DNA of 64,000 nucleotides, taken from the NCBI RefSeq assembly GCF_963678635.1, contig NC_087064.1, positions 37,333,716 through 37,397,715 on the forward strand. Reading direction: 5' to 3'. The stretch is from Symsagittifera roscoffensis. Taxonomy: Eukaryota > Xenacoelomorpha > Acoela > Convolutidae. A model generated the notes under the pieces. The model did not search any database and was not told where the DNA came from. It saw only the letters and a list, made by a program, of their open reading frames with translations. Both the position numbers and the translations under genes were made by a program. Below, piece by piece: positions 11,376 through 23,438 of the stretch (within the stretch, counting starts at the first letter, position 1; the number at the start of each line of letters is the position of its first letter).

Positions 11376-12779
11376 ATTCCTAAAACACGCGAACGCCTTT
11401 AAAAACAGGGTTGGAATCTCTAGTATACCTTTAGTTTTTATTGGTTAGCGGAACTTTGATCCATTTCAGAAAGATCAACCTAAAATTTACCTTATCTCAA
11501 CATAATCACATAAAATGAACTCAGGAAATCAAATTCATTAGTCACATACCAAGACGATTCTAGACTCAAGTAAATAACGTAACTAAAATAACTCTAGAAG
11601 AAGGTTCAAGTAAAGAAGTTTAACTCAAAGATTTTTATTCTCTGAACCATTGAGCAGCTTCAGCTGTCCACCTTCCCAGCCGAGGTTCACTGTTGTTCAA
11701 CTCACTGTACTTTTTTCCGATTTTTGTCGGGAACAAGGCAGCTCTACTCGTACCGAAGATTCTGGTAAAACTGTGAGTATTTTCTGTCAACTTTCCCGCA
11801 ATTATATCTCGAATTTTTTGATAAAATTAACTTCTAATTTTTAGTCGTCGCGAAAAACAAAAGCATGACATGGTCGATTCGTTTCGAAAAATTAGTTTTG
11901 TGCCCAAAATCAAGGTTAAGTTTTCATATCAATGTCAAATTCTCAAATATGACCAATGGGCACATAAGTGCACTCATACAAAATGCATCCTTGAGCAAAA
12001 AAACGAAAGTCAGACAATTCATTTCACCACCTTCAAACACTGGAAAGATAAGATCCGTCCAAGACTCAAACCCCAGAGTTTACGGTGCAAAAGCAACCTC
12101 TGGGCCAAAGGTGCTAGGTTACCTCTAGGCCAAAGGCGAACGAACCTGGAAGTAGTTTTAAGCAAAAAAAATACAGCAAAAACCAAAGTCAGTAAGATTG
12201 GTAAAAGAAGTTGTTTTAGGAAAAAAGTCTGTTTCCCAATTAAAGCACACTTGCTCTCGCAAGTGTATTCACATAATAATTATTATAAAAAGTCAGTCAC
12301 TGAGTTACTTTTGTTGCTACCGGCAGCGCTCTTTCACAGTACGTCTTTGAGTGCATTTCTTAACCTGTTAGATGTGATTTGTATACCATGTCTTTTACTT
12401 AGTTACATCTGTATGCAATTTCCACTTTTTAGAGTACAATTTGTTTTTCGTTGTGGTCTTTCACTCTGTAGCCTTATTGATTTTGTTTTCTAGACAATTA
12501 AAGTTGGCAGTGTGTGCCGAAAACGGTGTGAATGAGACATTGATCCAAGTTGTTTCTACATAAACTGTTGTCTACGTTTTTACATCGTCCTCATAGCCTA
12601 TTTCATAAGAACAAAAGTCTTATTGAAGTAGAAAGAATACTTCATTTACTGAATTAAAGTCTAGGCATCATTACAGTAAAGTGCAATAAAAATTATTTGA
12701 ACATTTCAGATTAGTTGCTTAAAGAGTTTATTGTAAAATTGAATAAACAATTAATTAACCTGCGATTGTGAATGCCTAG
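11376..12779. other. Unassigned AT-rich DNA
   Basis: No domain is recognised. A 207-codon open frame at 11870-12493 has two halves of unlike composition, overlaps an open frame in another phase, and shows no motif. I do not call it a gene. The tandem wording GGCCAAAGG occurs twice near 12105-12140. A small hairpin (ACACTTGC/GCAAGTGT) lies at 12247-12266. Part of the right side may be 3' untranslated sequence of the minus-strand PLE that follows. Confidence 0.35.
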
Positions 12780-14285
12780 AGCCGAGTCCTCTATCTTGTG
12801 TTTGTTATCATTTGTGGCCAAATGTCGAACATTTTGTCCACTATAGGTGGAATACAACCTCGACAAGACAGTTTGTAGAACATATTAGATTTGAGATCAC
12901 GTGAGAGTGACGACTTGGGTGATGGAAGAGCAGTTTTAGATATCCGGGTCGTAAGCATAATTTGTGCGTTGGTGATGCCGCGCACATTGTTTGCAAACAA
13001 TTGACGTTGATTTGCTCGCTATTGAAGCATGAGCATTGGGAGCTTATCATCTCGCTTGTCAATGGTTGCCCGAGTTTCTGTCTTGGTTGATACTAATTTT
13101 GCTGCAAGAGTTTTGCTTAGAGTTTCCGACTCAAATTTAGATGCCCACTCCTCTGGGTACTGATTTTCTTTCCAATGCTGTCTATTGATGATGATTGCCT
13201 CATGGTAAAGTTCCCATCTAGATGTGCTCAAAAAATCCTGTGCATATTACCCTCTATTATATTTCTTTTGGCTTGCAGTGGTAGTTGCGCAACTTCTGAA
13301 GTTTAGACGCGTTCTAGTATCTGTTGGTTTTTGGTGCTATCAACATTTAACTTGCTTGCTGCCATCTAATTTCAGATTAATGTCTAAAAAAGCAAGTCAC
13401 CATTCTCATTTGGTTTTTTTAAGTGTGAATTGTAAGCTAGGGTGCAAGTTGTTGGCAGCTTGCAAAATAACACGCTCTGGTCGCCTTTAACAGTCCTCAC
13501 AATATCGTCTACAAATCGTAGGAAAAACTTCACACCTGTTATCGTCAGCTCACTTTCACGCCTCCCATTGCACAATTTGCGGAACCAAACTTTTTCTGAT
13601 ATGCCTTTGTACTCTTCATCCGAAATACCACCACAATCTTTAAGATACCAATTCAAACAATCCTTAACTGCACTGCCTCGATTCTTAAAGTCACCCTTCT
13701 TTTGCACTTTGGGCATTTTACGTTCATGTCCTCTAGGATATCGATCTTTTGAGGGATGTCCATATCCAGTAATTTTTCATAGTCTTTCAACCAAAGGTTT
13801 GCCAGAATGACTGCAGGGATGCACCCATGGCCAACCCATCATTTCTGTCCATAACATTTCTCGTTGCACTCAAAATGGACATTACTAACAGCCATGTACA
13901 AAAAGCGTTTCCTTGTACTTCTTGACAAGTCGGGTAGCTCATTTTGGCTGTATAATGTTTTAAGCGCGATGTCGATGACATCTTTGAGTGGAACATTTGT
14001 GTACAGGTTTTTCACATCCAAGGAAATGATACTCTCATCAGAGTCTAATTTTATATTCTCTATCATAACCCTAGCTGCTACATTGTTGGTCTTAAAATTT
14101 TCATCCTCCATTTTACCAAAAAATTTTGCCCTACCGCTATTCTCTTTTGTCCTGCCAATCTCTGTCCTAAGTAACAAAGACTTTACTTCGAGCTCGTTTA
14201 TTTCGAGCTCGTTGTACCCTTCGATGATCTCGGGTTGACACTACTGCTTGAGTTGGGAGACCAGAAACGTTTCCGTCGAGATGGT
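12780..14285 (-). pseudogene. Penelope-like element, RT-PHD-GIY-YIG, decayed; left edge of array
   Basis: Reading down from 14285: SLDVKNLYTNVPLKDV (RT motif A) is near 14020, VSNVHFECN near 13880, and a damaged GLAMGASL motif near 13825. A frameshifted PHD-like insertion follows at about 13570-13715 (CPKCK in one frame, then C, NWY, CGGIS and VWF..LC in another). FLRFVDDIVRTVKG (motif C) is near 13495, then a thumb region and WE.YHEAI...NQYPEEW near 13130-13220. A damaged GIY-YIG start, FYKLSCRGC, is near 12870. It has the same domain order as the intact PLE at 57232. It is the only minus-strand copy that reaches the endonuclease. Its right part (13546 onward) is the first unit of the tandem array. 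Confidence 0.85.
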
Positions 14286-15169
14286 CAGAATCCCCGTTTA
14301 TATTAGTTTCAGTAAAACGTTTGGTGCACCCTTCCTTTGACAGTATATGATGGCTCAAATATGGTCTTTTCTGTCTATTAGATTCTTGATGAGACCTCCG
14401 TTTGAACTAGTGGAAAAATTATTCGTTCTGTGGCTTGTCAAAGAGTTATTGATAATGTCTTACCACAACAAAAAAAAACATCTTTCCCCTCTGTGGGCTT
14501 TTCTGGGCAAATTCAACAGATTCTTGTCCCTGTAGAATTTATTGTGGTTCAAAGCAAGGCCCTGTATGGCTGTGGTGTGCCCCGAATACTTTTTTTTTCG
14601 TCCTCCTCGAGGTCTTTAAGGCTGTGCGTATAGAGTTGGCATCCCGAATATGGGTGATTCTCAACATAAAAAAACATCAGAAAATGAATCAAAATGGAAG
14701 AAAAAAAATCAGTCTTTTCACTTCTCTTCATCAAATTTTCGAACTGCTTAAGTGTTAAGAAGAAATATTATTAAAATGTGAAATCGAACATTTTCGGAAC
14801 TATTTCCATCGTCAGCTTAAAAAAATTGATAGAAAACAATTCACAGAAAATTAAGTATCATAAAAACATGAAGTGATTCTACACAAAATTAAAATCTTTC
14901 CGCCAATCATTTTGGATCATTTTTACGTAAGAATTTCGCAGTTTTTATTTTTCTTCTCAAATTTCTGAGATTTAAATCTTAATTAGAGTTTCCTTATACT
15001 ACTTTTTTTGACTTTACAATTCTTTCGATTGACATATTCAATATTCTAAGCCAACTAAAAAAACAATTACACTGCAAAAAAAATTTATGCAAAATTAATT
15101 ATATATTTCGAAATACAATTTTGAATTTGGTCTCGTTATCTAAAATAAGGATAGATTGAGATATTGAGC
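14286..15169. repeat. Array segment X, copy 1
   Basis: About 0.9 kb found only in higher-order units, between the PLE RT piece and the long non-LTR piece. The left half has moderate GC and short open frames in several phases, none with a motif I recognise. The right half is very AT-rich. It may contain the 3' untranslated end of the non-LTR element. Recurs at 18757, 25022 and 31287. Confidence 0.6.
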
Positions 15170-16590
15170 CTTTAGATAAAAATATTGATATTAAAATTTC
15201 GTTCTAATCGATATTGATAATGATATTGTTTGGAAAATATGACAGAGAGAGAGATAGATGGAGACTTTAATTACCTTTTATGGGGTAAATAAAATCAAAC
15301 AATATTGAATGTGTACAAGTTGTTAGAAAAATTAAGAGTGAAAAGATGAGATGATAGCAGATCGGCAAATACTCCAGCTCAACCAGAGCTTTAAAATCAT
15401 GTCATCCTGTTATCCAGCGAGCAGCATTTATTTGCAGTTTTCTAGCTCAAGTAAGAATAAATTACTGGGATGAAAATTACAGGAATTACATAACAAAACG
15501 GAATGTACACAAAAGATATACATCTGACACTTCGTTTTGATAGGGGAATTAGATGGAACGTTTCTCTTTACACAGAAAAAACTGAGGGAAGCTTTACCAA
15601 GTTGAGCGCCATTGTAGTTGTTAAAAGATAAGCTTGGAGAAATAAGAACCCTCGAGTCCTTCAGCCTTTCATTTGCTCAACTTATTCTGTTGGAGCGTTA
15701 TTTAAAAAGAAGATGGAGAAGATACAATTGAGATTAGCTTAGTCTTGTCACGATGAAGATCGAGACCGTTGAGCTTAAACCACAAGGAGACTCCATGTGT
15801 GTCAGACTGTAAATTATTCAAGCATTACTCATTACAAAAACGTTTTAAGTCATCAGCGAACAGATATGGAATAGAACGATACACAACATCAGGCAGATCG
15901 TTGATATAAACTAGGAATTGGAGGGGGCGAGGATGCGTCCTTGTGGAACGCCGCTTAAAACGCGCCCTTCAAAGGACAGATAATTTTTTACATGTATCCT
16001 CTGAATGCGATTCGACAAATGCGACTCGACAAGTAGGAACTTCAAACAAATGATACAATTAAACGCGTCATCAAAACCAAAGTTTTCTTAGTAAAATATT
16101 ATGAAACAGGGAGTCAAATGCTTTTTGCAAATCAAAGTAGACCGCAAAAAAGTCCTCCTTAGCTTCATTACAACTACAACGTTTATCAAATTAATTTAAA
16201 AGTTTCATGAAACAGCTGCGGTTTTCTTAAAATCAAGTTGACTATACGACAACTTATGCCGAACTTTGAAATACATAATTTTGAAAACTAGTTTTTTGGG
16301 ACATAAAGACAAACGTGGGAGGATACTGATACCACAATAAATATTAACGTCTGATTTTGATTTTGACTAAAGTAATGGGATAAGGTATGCTTCTTTCCAA
16401 ATATTGGGCCAGAAATGCCATCAGCTGCCACTTCTGATGTATCTGGTACATCATGTGACAGATCAGTAAAGTTGTTTTCAGAGAATAACATATCGGAAAG
16501 TGGGATAGTACTAAAACCGTGTTGTTTTTGAAAAACAAAGCTTCCAGGCTTAAAACAGACGGGTAGAAAGTGTTAGAAAGATCAGTTTTT
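15170..16590 (-). pseudogene. Non-LTR RT fragment N1 (long 3' end)
   Basis: Minus-strand order: FSENNFTDLSHDVPDTSEVAADGI (pre-palm) near 16480-16420, LVESHLSNRIQR-like near 16010, VPQGRILAP near 15930, FADDLKRF (motif C) near 15860, a shifted LISPSLSF region, LEKRQ.NAARWI-like wording, then KALVELEYLPICYHLI near 15370. That is a CR1/Jockey-type RT. The C-terminus continues further 3' than in the short N pieces. A one-base loss after the VPQG motif breaks the frame and is shared by the copies that retain this region. A GA-rich microsatellite lies near 15243-15258. Confidence 0.8.
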
Positions 16591-17168
16591 GCACTTTGGA
16601 CATTTTGCGATCATTTCCTCTAGGATATCAATCTTTTGAGGGATGTTCATATCCAGAAATTTCTCATAGTCCTTCAACCAAAGGTTTGCCAGCATGACTG
16701 CCAGGGGTGCACCCATGGCCAACCATCCTTCTGTCCATAACATTTCTTGTTGCACTTAAAATGGACATTACTAACAGCCATGTACAAAAAGCGTTTCCTT
16801 GTACTTCTTGACAAGTCAGGTAGCTCATTTTGGCTGTATAATGTTTTAAGCGCGATGATGACATCATTGAGTGGAACCCTTGTGTACAGGTTTTTCACAT
16901 CCAAGGACATGATACTCTCATCAGAGTCTAAGTTTGTATTCTCTATCATAACCCTAGCTGGTTCAGGGTTGGTCTTAATTTTTGCATCACCCATTTTATA
17001 AAACAATTTTGCCCTACCGCTATTCTCTTTTGCCCTACCAATATCTGTCCTAAGTATCAAAGACATTACTCCGAGCTCGTTTAATTCGAGCTTGTTGTAC
17101 CCTTCGATGATCACGGGTTGACACTACTGCCTGAATTTGGACACCAATAACTTTTCCGTCGAGATGGT
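16591..17168 (-). pseudogene. Short PLE RT fragment (array piece P-a)
   Basis: Runs on the minus strand from a leader reading IIEGYNKLELNELG, through DESIMSLDVKNLYT and VSNVHFKCNKKCYGQ, to a CPKC-like end. The endpoint is inside the PHD insertion: it keeps the first zinc-ligand pair and then joins the non-LTR piece through a T-run. This copy has a small deletion near 16722 and one near 16858. Confidence 0.8.
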
Positions 17169-18009
17169 AATGTTCAAGCAGAGCTTTGTAATCATGTCAT
17201 TCTGTTATCACGCGAGCAGCGTTTATTTGCCGTTTTTCTAGTTTTGTAAGATTAAAATACTGGGGCGTCAATTACAGGATTTACGTAACAAAACGGATTG
17301 TACACAAGAGATATACATCTGACACTTCGTTTTGATAGGGGAATTAGATGGAAAGTTTCTCTTTACACAGACAAAACTAAGGAATCTTTACCAAGTTGAG
17401 CGCCATTGAAGTTATTAAAAGATAAGCTTGGAGAAATAAGAACACTCGAGTCTTTCAGTCTTTCATTTGCTCAATTTATTCAATTGTTGCGTTATTTAAA
17501 AAGAAGATGGAGAAGATACAATTGAGATTAGTTTAGTCTTGTCAGGATGAAAATCGAGACTGTTGAGCTTACACCACAAGGAGACTCCATGTGTGTCAGA
17601 CTGTAAATTAATCAAGCAATAATCATTACAAAAACGTTTTAGGTCATCAGCGAACAGATATGGACTAGAATGATTCACCTCATCGGGCAGATCGTTGATA
17701 TAAACTAGGAATTGTAGGGGGCGAGGATGCGTCCTTGTGGAATGCCGCTTAAAACGCGCCCTTCAAAGGACAGATAATTTTTTACACGTATCCTCTGAAT
17801 GCGATTCGACAAATGCAACTCGACAAGTAGGAACTTCAAACAAATGATACAATTAAACGCGTCATCAAAACCAAAGTTTTCTTAGTAAAATTTTATGAAA
17901 CAGGGAGTCAAATGCTTTTTGCAAATCAAAGTAGACATCAAAAAAGTCCTCATTAGCTTCATTACAACTGTAACGTTTATCAAATTAATTTAAAAGTTTC
18001 ATGAAACAG
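17169..18009 (-). pseudogene. Short non-LTR RT fragment N2
   Basis: Same element as N1 but cut at both ends. It keeps FADDLKRF (near 17650) and the VPQG region, and ends on its 5' side at ATGAAACAG joined to the PLE PHD piece at 18010. It lacks the pre-palm region present in N1. Confidence 0.8.
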
Positions 18010-18756
18010 CAGCTCACTTTCACGCCTCCCATTGCACAATTTGCGGAACCAAACTTTTTCTGATATGCCTTTGTACTCTTCATCCGAAATACCACCACAA
18101 TCTTTAAGATACCAATTCAAACAATCCTTAACTGCACTGCCTCGATTCTTAAAGTCACCCTTCTTTTGCATTTTGGGCATTTTGCGTTCATGTCCTCTAG
18201 GATATCGATCTTTTGAGGGATGTCCATATCCAGTAATTTTTCATAGTCTTTCAGCTAAAAGTTTGCCAGAATGACTGCAGGGATGCACCCATGGCCAACC
18301 CATCATTTCTGTCCATAACATTTCTGGTTGCACTCAAAATGGACATTACTAACAGCCATGTACAAGAAGCGTTTCCTTGTACTTCTTACTTCTTGACAAG
18401 TCGGGTAGCTCATTTTGGCTGTATAATGTTTTAAGCGCGATGTCCATGACATCTTTGAGTGGAACATTTGTGTACAGGTTTTTCACATCCAAGGAAATGA
18501 TACTCTCGTCAGAGTCTAATTTTATATTCTCTATCATAACCCTAGCTGCTTTAGTGTTGGTCTTAAAATTTTCATCCTCCATTTTATCAAAAAATTGTGC
18601 CCTACCGCTTTTCTCTTTTGTCCTGCCAATCTGTGTCCTAAATAACAAAGACTTTACTTCGAGCTCGTTTATTTCGAGCTCGTTGTACCCTTCGATGATC
18701 TCGGGTTGACACTACTGCTTGAGTTGGGAGACCAGAAACGTTTCCGTCGAGATGGT
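18010..18756 (-). pseudogene. PLE RT+PHD fragment, U2
   Basis: Contains the PHD remnant (KDCLNWYLKDCGGIS, then VWF..LC) and RT motif A (SLDVKNLYTNVP). The GLAMGASL region is frameshifted. A short duplication (ACTTCTT twice, near 18382) follows the RKRF codons and is shared with U3 and U4 but not U1. It stops before RT motif C. Confidence 0.85.
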
Positions 18757-19649
18757 CAGAATCCCCGTCTATATTAGTTTCAGTAAAACGTTTGGTGCAC
18801 CCTTCCTCTGACAGTATATGATGGCTCAAATATGGTCTTTTCTGTCTATTAGATTCTTGATGAGACCTCCGTTTGAACTAGTGGAAAAATTATTCGTTAT
18901 GTGGCTTGTCAAAGAGTTATTGATAGTGTCTTACCACAACAAAAAAAAACATTTTTTCCCCTCTGTGGGGTTTTCTGGGCAAATCCAACAGATTCTTGTC
19001 CCTGTAGAATTTATTGTGGTTCAATGCAAGGCCCTGTATGGCTGTGGTGTGCCCCGAATACTTTCTTTTTTGTCCTCCTCGAGGTCTTTCAGGCTGTGCG
19101 TATAGAATTGGCATCCCGAATATGGATGATTCTCAACATAAAAAAACATCAGAAAATGTATCAAAATGGAAGAAAAAAAATCAGTCTTTTCACTTCTCTT
19201 CATCAAATTTTCGAACTGCTTAAGTGTTAAGAAGAAATATTATTAAAATGTGAAATCGAACATTTTCGGAACTATTTACATCGTCAGCTTAAAAAATTGA
19301 TAGAAAACGATTCACAGAAAAATAAGTATCATAAAAACATTAAGTGATTCTACACAAAACTAAAATCTTTCCGCCAATCATTTTGAATCATATTTACGTA
19401 AGAATTTCGCAGTTTTTATTTTTCTTCTCAAATTTCTGAGGTTTAAATCTTAATTAGATTTTCCTTATACTACTTTTTTTGACTTTACAATTCTTTCGAT
19501 TGACATATTCAATATTCTAAGCCAACTAAAAAAACAATTACACTGCAAAAAAATTTAAGCAAATTTACTTATATATTTCGAAATACAATTTTGAATTTGG
19601 TATCGTTATCTAAAATAAGGATATATTGAGATATTGAGGCTTTAGATAA
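18757..19649. repeat. Array segment X, copy 2
   Basis: Near-identical to 25022-25914 and close to 14286-15169. Same mixed left half and AT-rich right half. No domain recognised. Confidence 0.6.
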
Positions 19650-21069
19650 AAATATTGATATTAAAATTTCGTTCTAATCGATATTGATAATGATATTGTT
19701 TGGAAAATATGACAGAGAGAGAGAGAGAGAGAGATAGATGGAGACTTTAATTACCTTTTATGGGGTAAATAAAATCAAACAATATTGAATGTGTACAAGT
19801 TGTTAGAAAAATTAAGAGTGAAAAGATGAGATGATAGCAGATCGGCAAATACTCCAGCTCCACCAGAGCTTTAAAATCATGTCATCCTGTTATCCAGCGA
19901 GCAGCATTTATTTGCAGTTTTCTAGCTTAAGTAAGAAAAAAATACTGGGATGAAAATTACAGGTATTACATAACAAAACGGATTGTACACAAAAAATATA
20001 CATCTGACACTTCGTTTTGATAGCGGAATTAGATGGAACGTTTCTCTTTACACAGAAAAAAACTGAGGGAAGCTTTACCAAGTTGAGCGCCATTGTAGTT
20101 GTTAAAAATAAGCTTGGAGAAATAAGAACCCTCGAGTCCTTCAGTCTTTCATTTGCTCAACTTATTCTGTTGGAGCGTTATTTAAAACGAAGATGGGGAA
20201 GATACAATTGAGATTAGTTTAGCCTTGTCAGGATGAAAATCGAGACCGTTGAGCTTACACCACAAGGCGACTCCATGTGTGTCAGACTGTAAGCTATTCA
20301 AGCATTAATCATTACAAAAACGTTTTAAGTCATCAGCGAACAGATATGGAATAGAATGATACACAACATCGGGCAGTTCGTTGATATAAACTAGGAATTG
20401 TTGGGGGCGAGGATGCGTCCTTGTGGAACGCCGCTTGAAACGAGCCCTCAAAAGACCGATAATTTTTTACACGTATCCTCTGAATGCGATTCGAAAAATG
20501 CGACTCGACAAGTAGGAACTTCAAACAAATGATACAATTAAACGCGTCATCAAAACCAAAGTTTTCTTAGTAAAATATTATGAAACAGGGAGTCAAATGC
20601 TTTTTGCAAATCAAAGTAGACAGCAAAAAAGTCCTCCTTAGCTTCATTACAACTATAACGTTTATCAAATTAATTTAAAAGTTTCATGAAACAGCTGCGG
20701 TTTTCTTAAAATCAAGTTGACTATACGACAACATATGCCGAACTTTGAAATACATAATTTTGAAAACTAGTTTTTTGGGACATAAAGACAAACGTGGGAG
20801 GATACTGATACCACAATAAATATTAACGTCTGATTTTGATTTTGACTAAAGTAATGGGATAAGGTATGCTTCTTTCCAAATATTGGGCCAGGAATGCCAT
20901 CAGCTGCCACTTTTGATGTATCTGGTACATCATGTGACAGATCAGTAAAGTTGTTTTCAGAGAATAACATATCGGAAAGTGTTATAGTACTAAAACCGTG
21001 TTGTTTTTGAAAAACAAAGTTTCCAGGCTTGAAACAGACGAGTAGAAAGTGTTAGAAAGATCAGTTTTT
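19650..21069 (-). pseudogene. Non-LTR RT fragment N3 (long 3' end)
   Basis: As N1: pre-palm near 20960-20900, SNRIQRIRVKNY near 20490, VPQG region near 20425 with the shared frame loss, FADD near 20330. The GA microsatellite near 19712-19733 is expanded relative to U1. The 5' end joins the PLE piece at 21070. Confidence 0.8.
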
Positions 21070-21635
21070 GCACTTTGGACATTTTGCGATCATTTCCTCT
21101 AGGATATCAATCTTTTGAGGGATGCTCGTTTCCAGAAATTTCTCATAGTCCTTCAACCAAAGGTTTGCCAGCATGACTGCCAGGGATGCACCCATAGCCA
21201 ACCCATCCTTCTGTCCATAACATTTTTTGTTGCCCTTAAAATGGACATTACTAACAGCCATGTACAAGAAGCGTTTCCTTGTACTTCTTGACAAGTCAGG
21301 TAGCTCATTTTTGCTGTATAATGTTTTAACATCTTTGAGTGGAACCTTTGTGTACAGGTTTTTCACATCCAAGGACATGATACTCTCATCAGAGTCTAAG
21401 TTTCTATTCTCTATCATAACCCTAGCTGGTTCAGGGTTGGTCTTAATTTTTGCATCCTCCATTTTATTAAACATTTTTGCCCTACCGCTATATATTTTTG
21501 CCCTACCAATATCTGTCCTTAGTATCAAAGACTTTACTCCGAGCTCGTTTAATTCGAGCTTGTTGTACCCTTCGATGATCACGGGTTGACACTACTGACT
21601 GAATTTGGAGACCAATAACTTTTCCGTCGAGATGG
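21070..21635 (-). pseudogene. Short PLE RT fragment (P-b)
   Basis: Open for 173 codons (21061-21582), with SLDVKNLYTKVP, DGLAMGASLAVMLANLWLKDYE and a terminal CPKC-like end. A 15-bp in-frame deletion near 21329 removes the VIDIAL-like residues after motif A. This copy is RT only, with no motif C. Confidence 0.85.
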
Positions 21636-22858
21636 TAATGTTCAACCAGAGCTTTATAATCATGTCATTCTGTTATCCAGCGAGCAGCGTTTATTTGCCG
21701 TTTTTCTAGTTTAAGTAAGATTAAAATACTGGGGTGTCAATTACAGGAATTACATAACAAAACGGATTGTACACAAGAGATATACATCTGACACTTCGAT
21801 TTGATAGGGGAATTAGATGGAAAGTTTCTCTTTACACAGACAAAACTGAGGAATCTTTACCAAGTTGAGCGCCATTGAAGTTATTAAAAGATAAGCTTGG
21901 AGAAATGAGAACACTCGAGTCTTTCAGTCTTTCATTTGCTCAATTTATTCAATTGTTGCGTTATTTAAAAAGAAGATGGAGAAGATACAATTGAGATTAG
22001 TTTAGTCTTGTCACGATGAAAATCGAGACCGTTGAGCTTAAACCACAAGGAGACTCCATGTGTGTCAGACTGTAAATTATTCAAGCATTACTCATTACAA
22101 AAACGTTTTAAGTCATCAGCGAACAGATATGGAATAGATTGATTCAACTCATCGGGCAGATCGTTGATATAAACTAGGAATTGTAGGGGGCGAGGATGCG
22201 TCCTTGTGGAACGCCGCTTAAAACGCGCCCATCAGAGGACAGATAATTTTTTTACACGTATCCTCTGAATGCGATTCGACAAATGCGACTCGACTCGACA
22301 AGTAGGAACTTCAAACAAATGATACAATTAAACGCGTCATCAAAACCAAAGTTTTCTTAGTAAAATATTATGAAACAGGGAGTCAAATGCTTTTTGCAAA
22401 TCAAAGTAGACATCAAAAAAGTCCTCATTAGCTTCATTACAACTATAACGTTTATCAAATTAATTTAAAAGTTTCATGAAACAGCTGCGGTTTTCTTAAA
22501 ATCAAGTTGACTATACGACAACTTATGCCGAACTTTGAAATACATAATTTTGAAAACTAGTTTTTTGGGACATAAAGACAAACGTGGGAGGATACTGATA
22601 CCACAATAAATAGTAAGTCTGATTTTGATTTTGACTAAAATAATGGGATAAGGTATGCTTCTTTCCAAATATTGGATCAGGAATGCCATCAGCTGCCACT
22701 TCTGATGTATCTGGTATATCATGTGACAGATCAGTAAAGTTGTTTTCAGAGAATAACATATCGGAAAGTGGGATAGTACTAAAACCGTGTTGTTTTTGAA
22801 AAACAAAGCTTCCAGGCTTAAAACAGACGGGTAGAAAATGTTAGAAAGATCAGTTTTT
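21636..22858 (-). pseudogene. Non-LTR RT fragment N4
   Basis: Monomer-type copy running from the LEKRQINAARWI-like end near 21680 up to the T-run joined to PLE. It has the pre-palm FSENNFTDLSHDIPDTSEV near 22750, FADD near 22125 and a duplicated GACTC near 22290. Confidence 0.8.
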
Positions 22859-23438
22859 GCACTTTGGACATTTTGCAATCATGTCCTCTAGGATATCAAT
22901 CTTTTGAGGGATGTCAATTTCCAGACATTTCTCATATTTCTTCAACCAAAGGTTTGCCAGCATGACTGCCAGGGATGCACCCATAGCCAACCCATCCTTC
23001 TGTCCATAACATTTCTTGTTGCACTTAAAATGGACATTACTAACAGCCATGTACAAAAAGCGTTTCCTTGTACTTCTTGACAAGTCAGGTAGCTCATTTT
23101 GGCTCTATAATGTTTTAAGCGCGATGTCGATGACATCTTTGAGTGGAACCTTTGTTGTCAGGTTTTTCACATCCAAGGACATGATACTCTCATCAGAGTC
23201 TAAGTTTGTAATCTCTATCATAACCCTAGCTGCTTCAGTGCTGGTCCTAATATTTGCTACTCCATTTTATTAAACAATTTTACCCTACCGCTATTCTCTT
23301 TTGCCCTACCAATATCTGTCCTAAGTATCAAAGACTTTACTCCGAGCTCGTTTAATTCGAACTTGTTGTACCCTTCGATGATCACGGGTTGACACTACTG
23401 CCTGAATTTGGAGACCAATAACTTTTCCGTCGAGATGG
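22859..23438 (-). pseudogene. Short PLE RT fragment (P-c)
   Basis: Has DGLAMGASLAVMLANLW and a CPKC-like end. The base change near 23105 creates a local difference from its U3 twin, where the frame is longer. The NLTTKVP region has lost the usual NLY.NVP wording. Confidence 0.8.

Larger units (their letters stand above)
13546..18009 (-). repeat. Higher-order array unit U1 (4.46 kb)
   Basis: Starts at CAGCTCACTTTCACGCC inside the decayed PLE and ends where the same sequence restarts at 18010. Order on the plus axis: PLE RT+PHD piece, segment X, long non-LTR piece N1, short PLE piece, short non-LTR piece. It lacks one PLE/non-LTR monomer (about 1.79 kb) present in U2 and U3, which accounts for the length difference. 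Confidence 0.85.

Noticed and set aside
11870-12493. A 207-codon plus-strand gene
   Set aside because: Composition changes midway, another phase is open over the same DNA, and no domain or homologue within the window supports it.
12575-12610. Hammerhead motif in the minus-strand 3' flank of the 12.8-kb PLE
   Set aside because: ATGAGGACGATGTAAAAACG lacks the CUGA start and the paired stems.
17110-17170. Apparent match of the sequence at the P/N boundary to the PLE EISDQLYSK region
   Set aside because: The match is short, needs a stop skipped, and the non-LTR C-terminus (LEKRQINAARWI) explains the adjoining sequence better.
18818-19230. Plus-strand 95- and 109-codon frames in segment X
   Set aside because: They overlap each other and a minus-strand frame, have no motif, and are repeated only because the unit is repeated.
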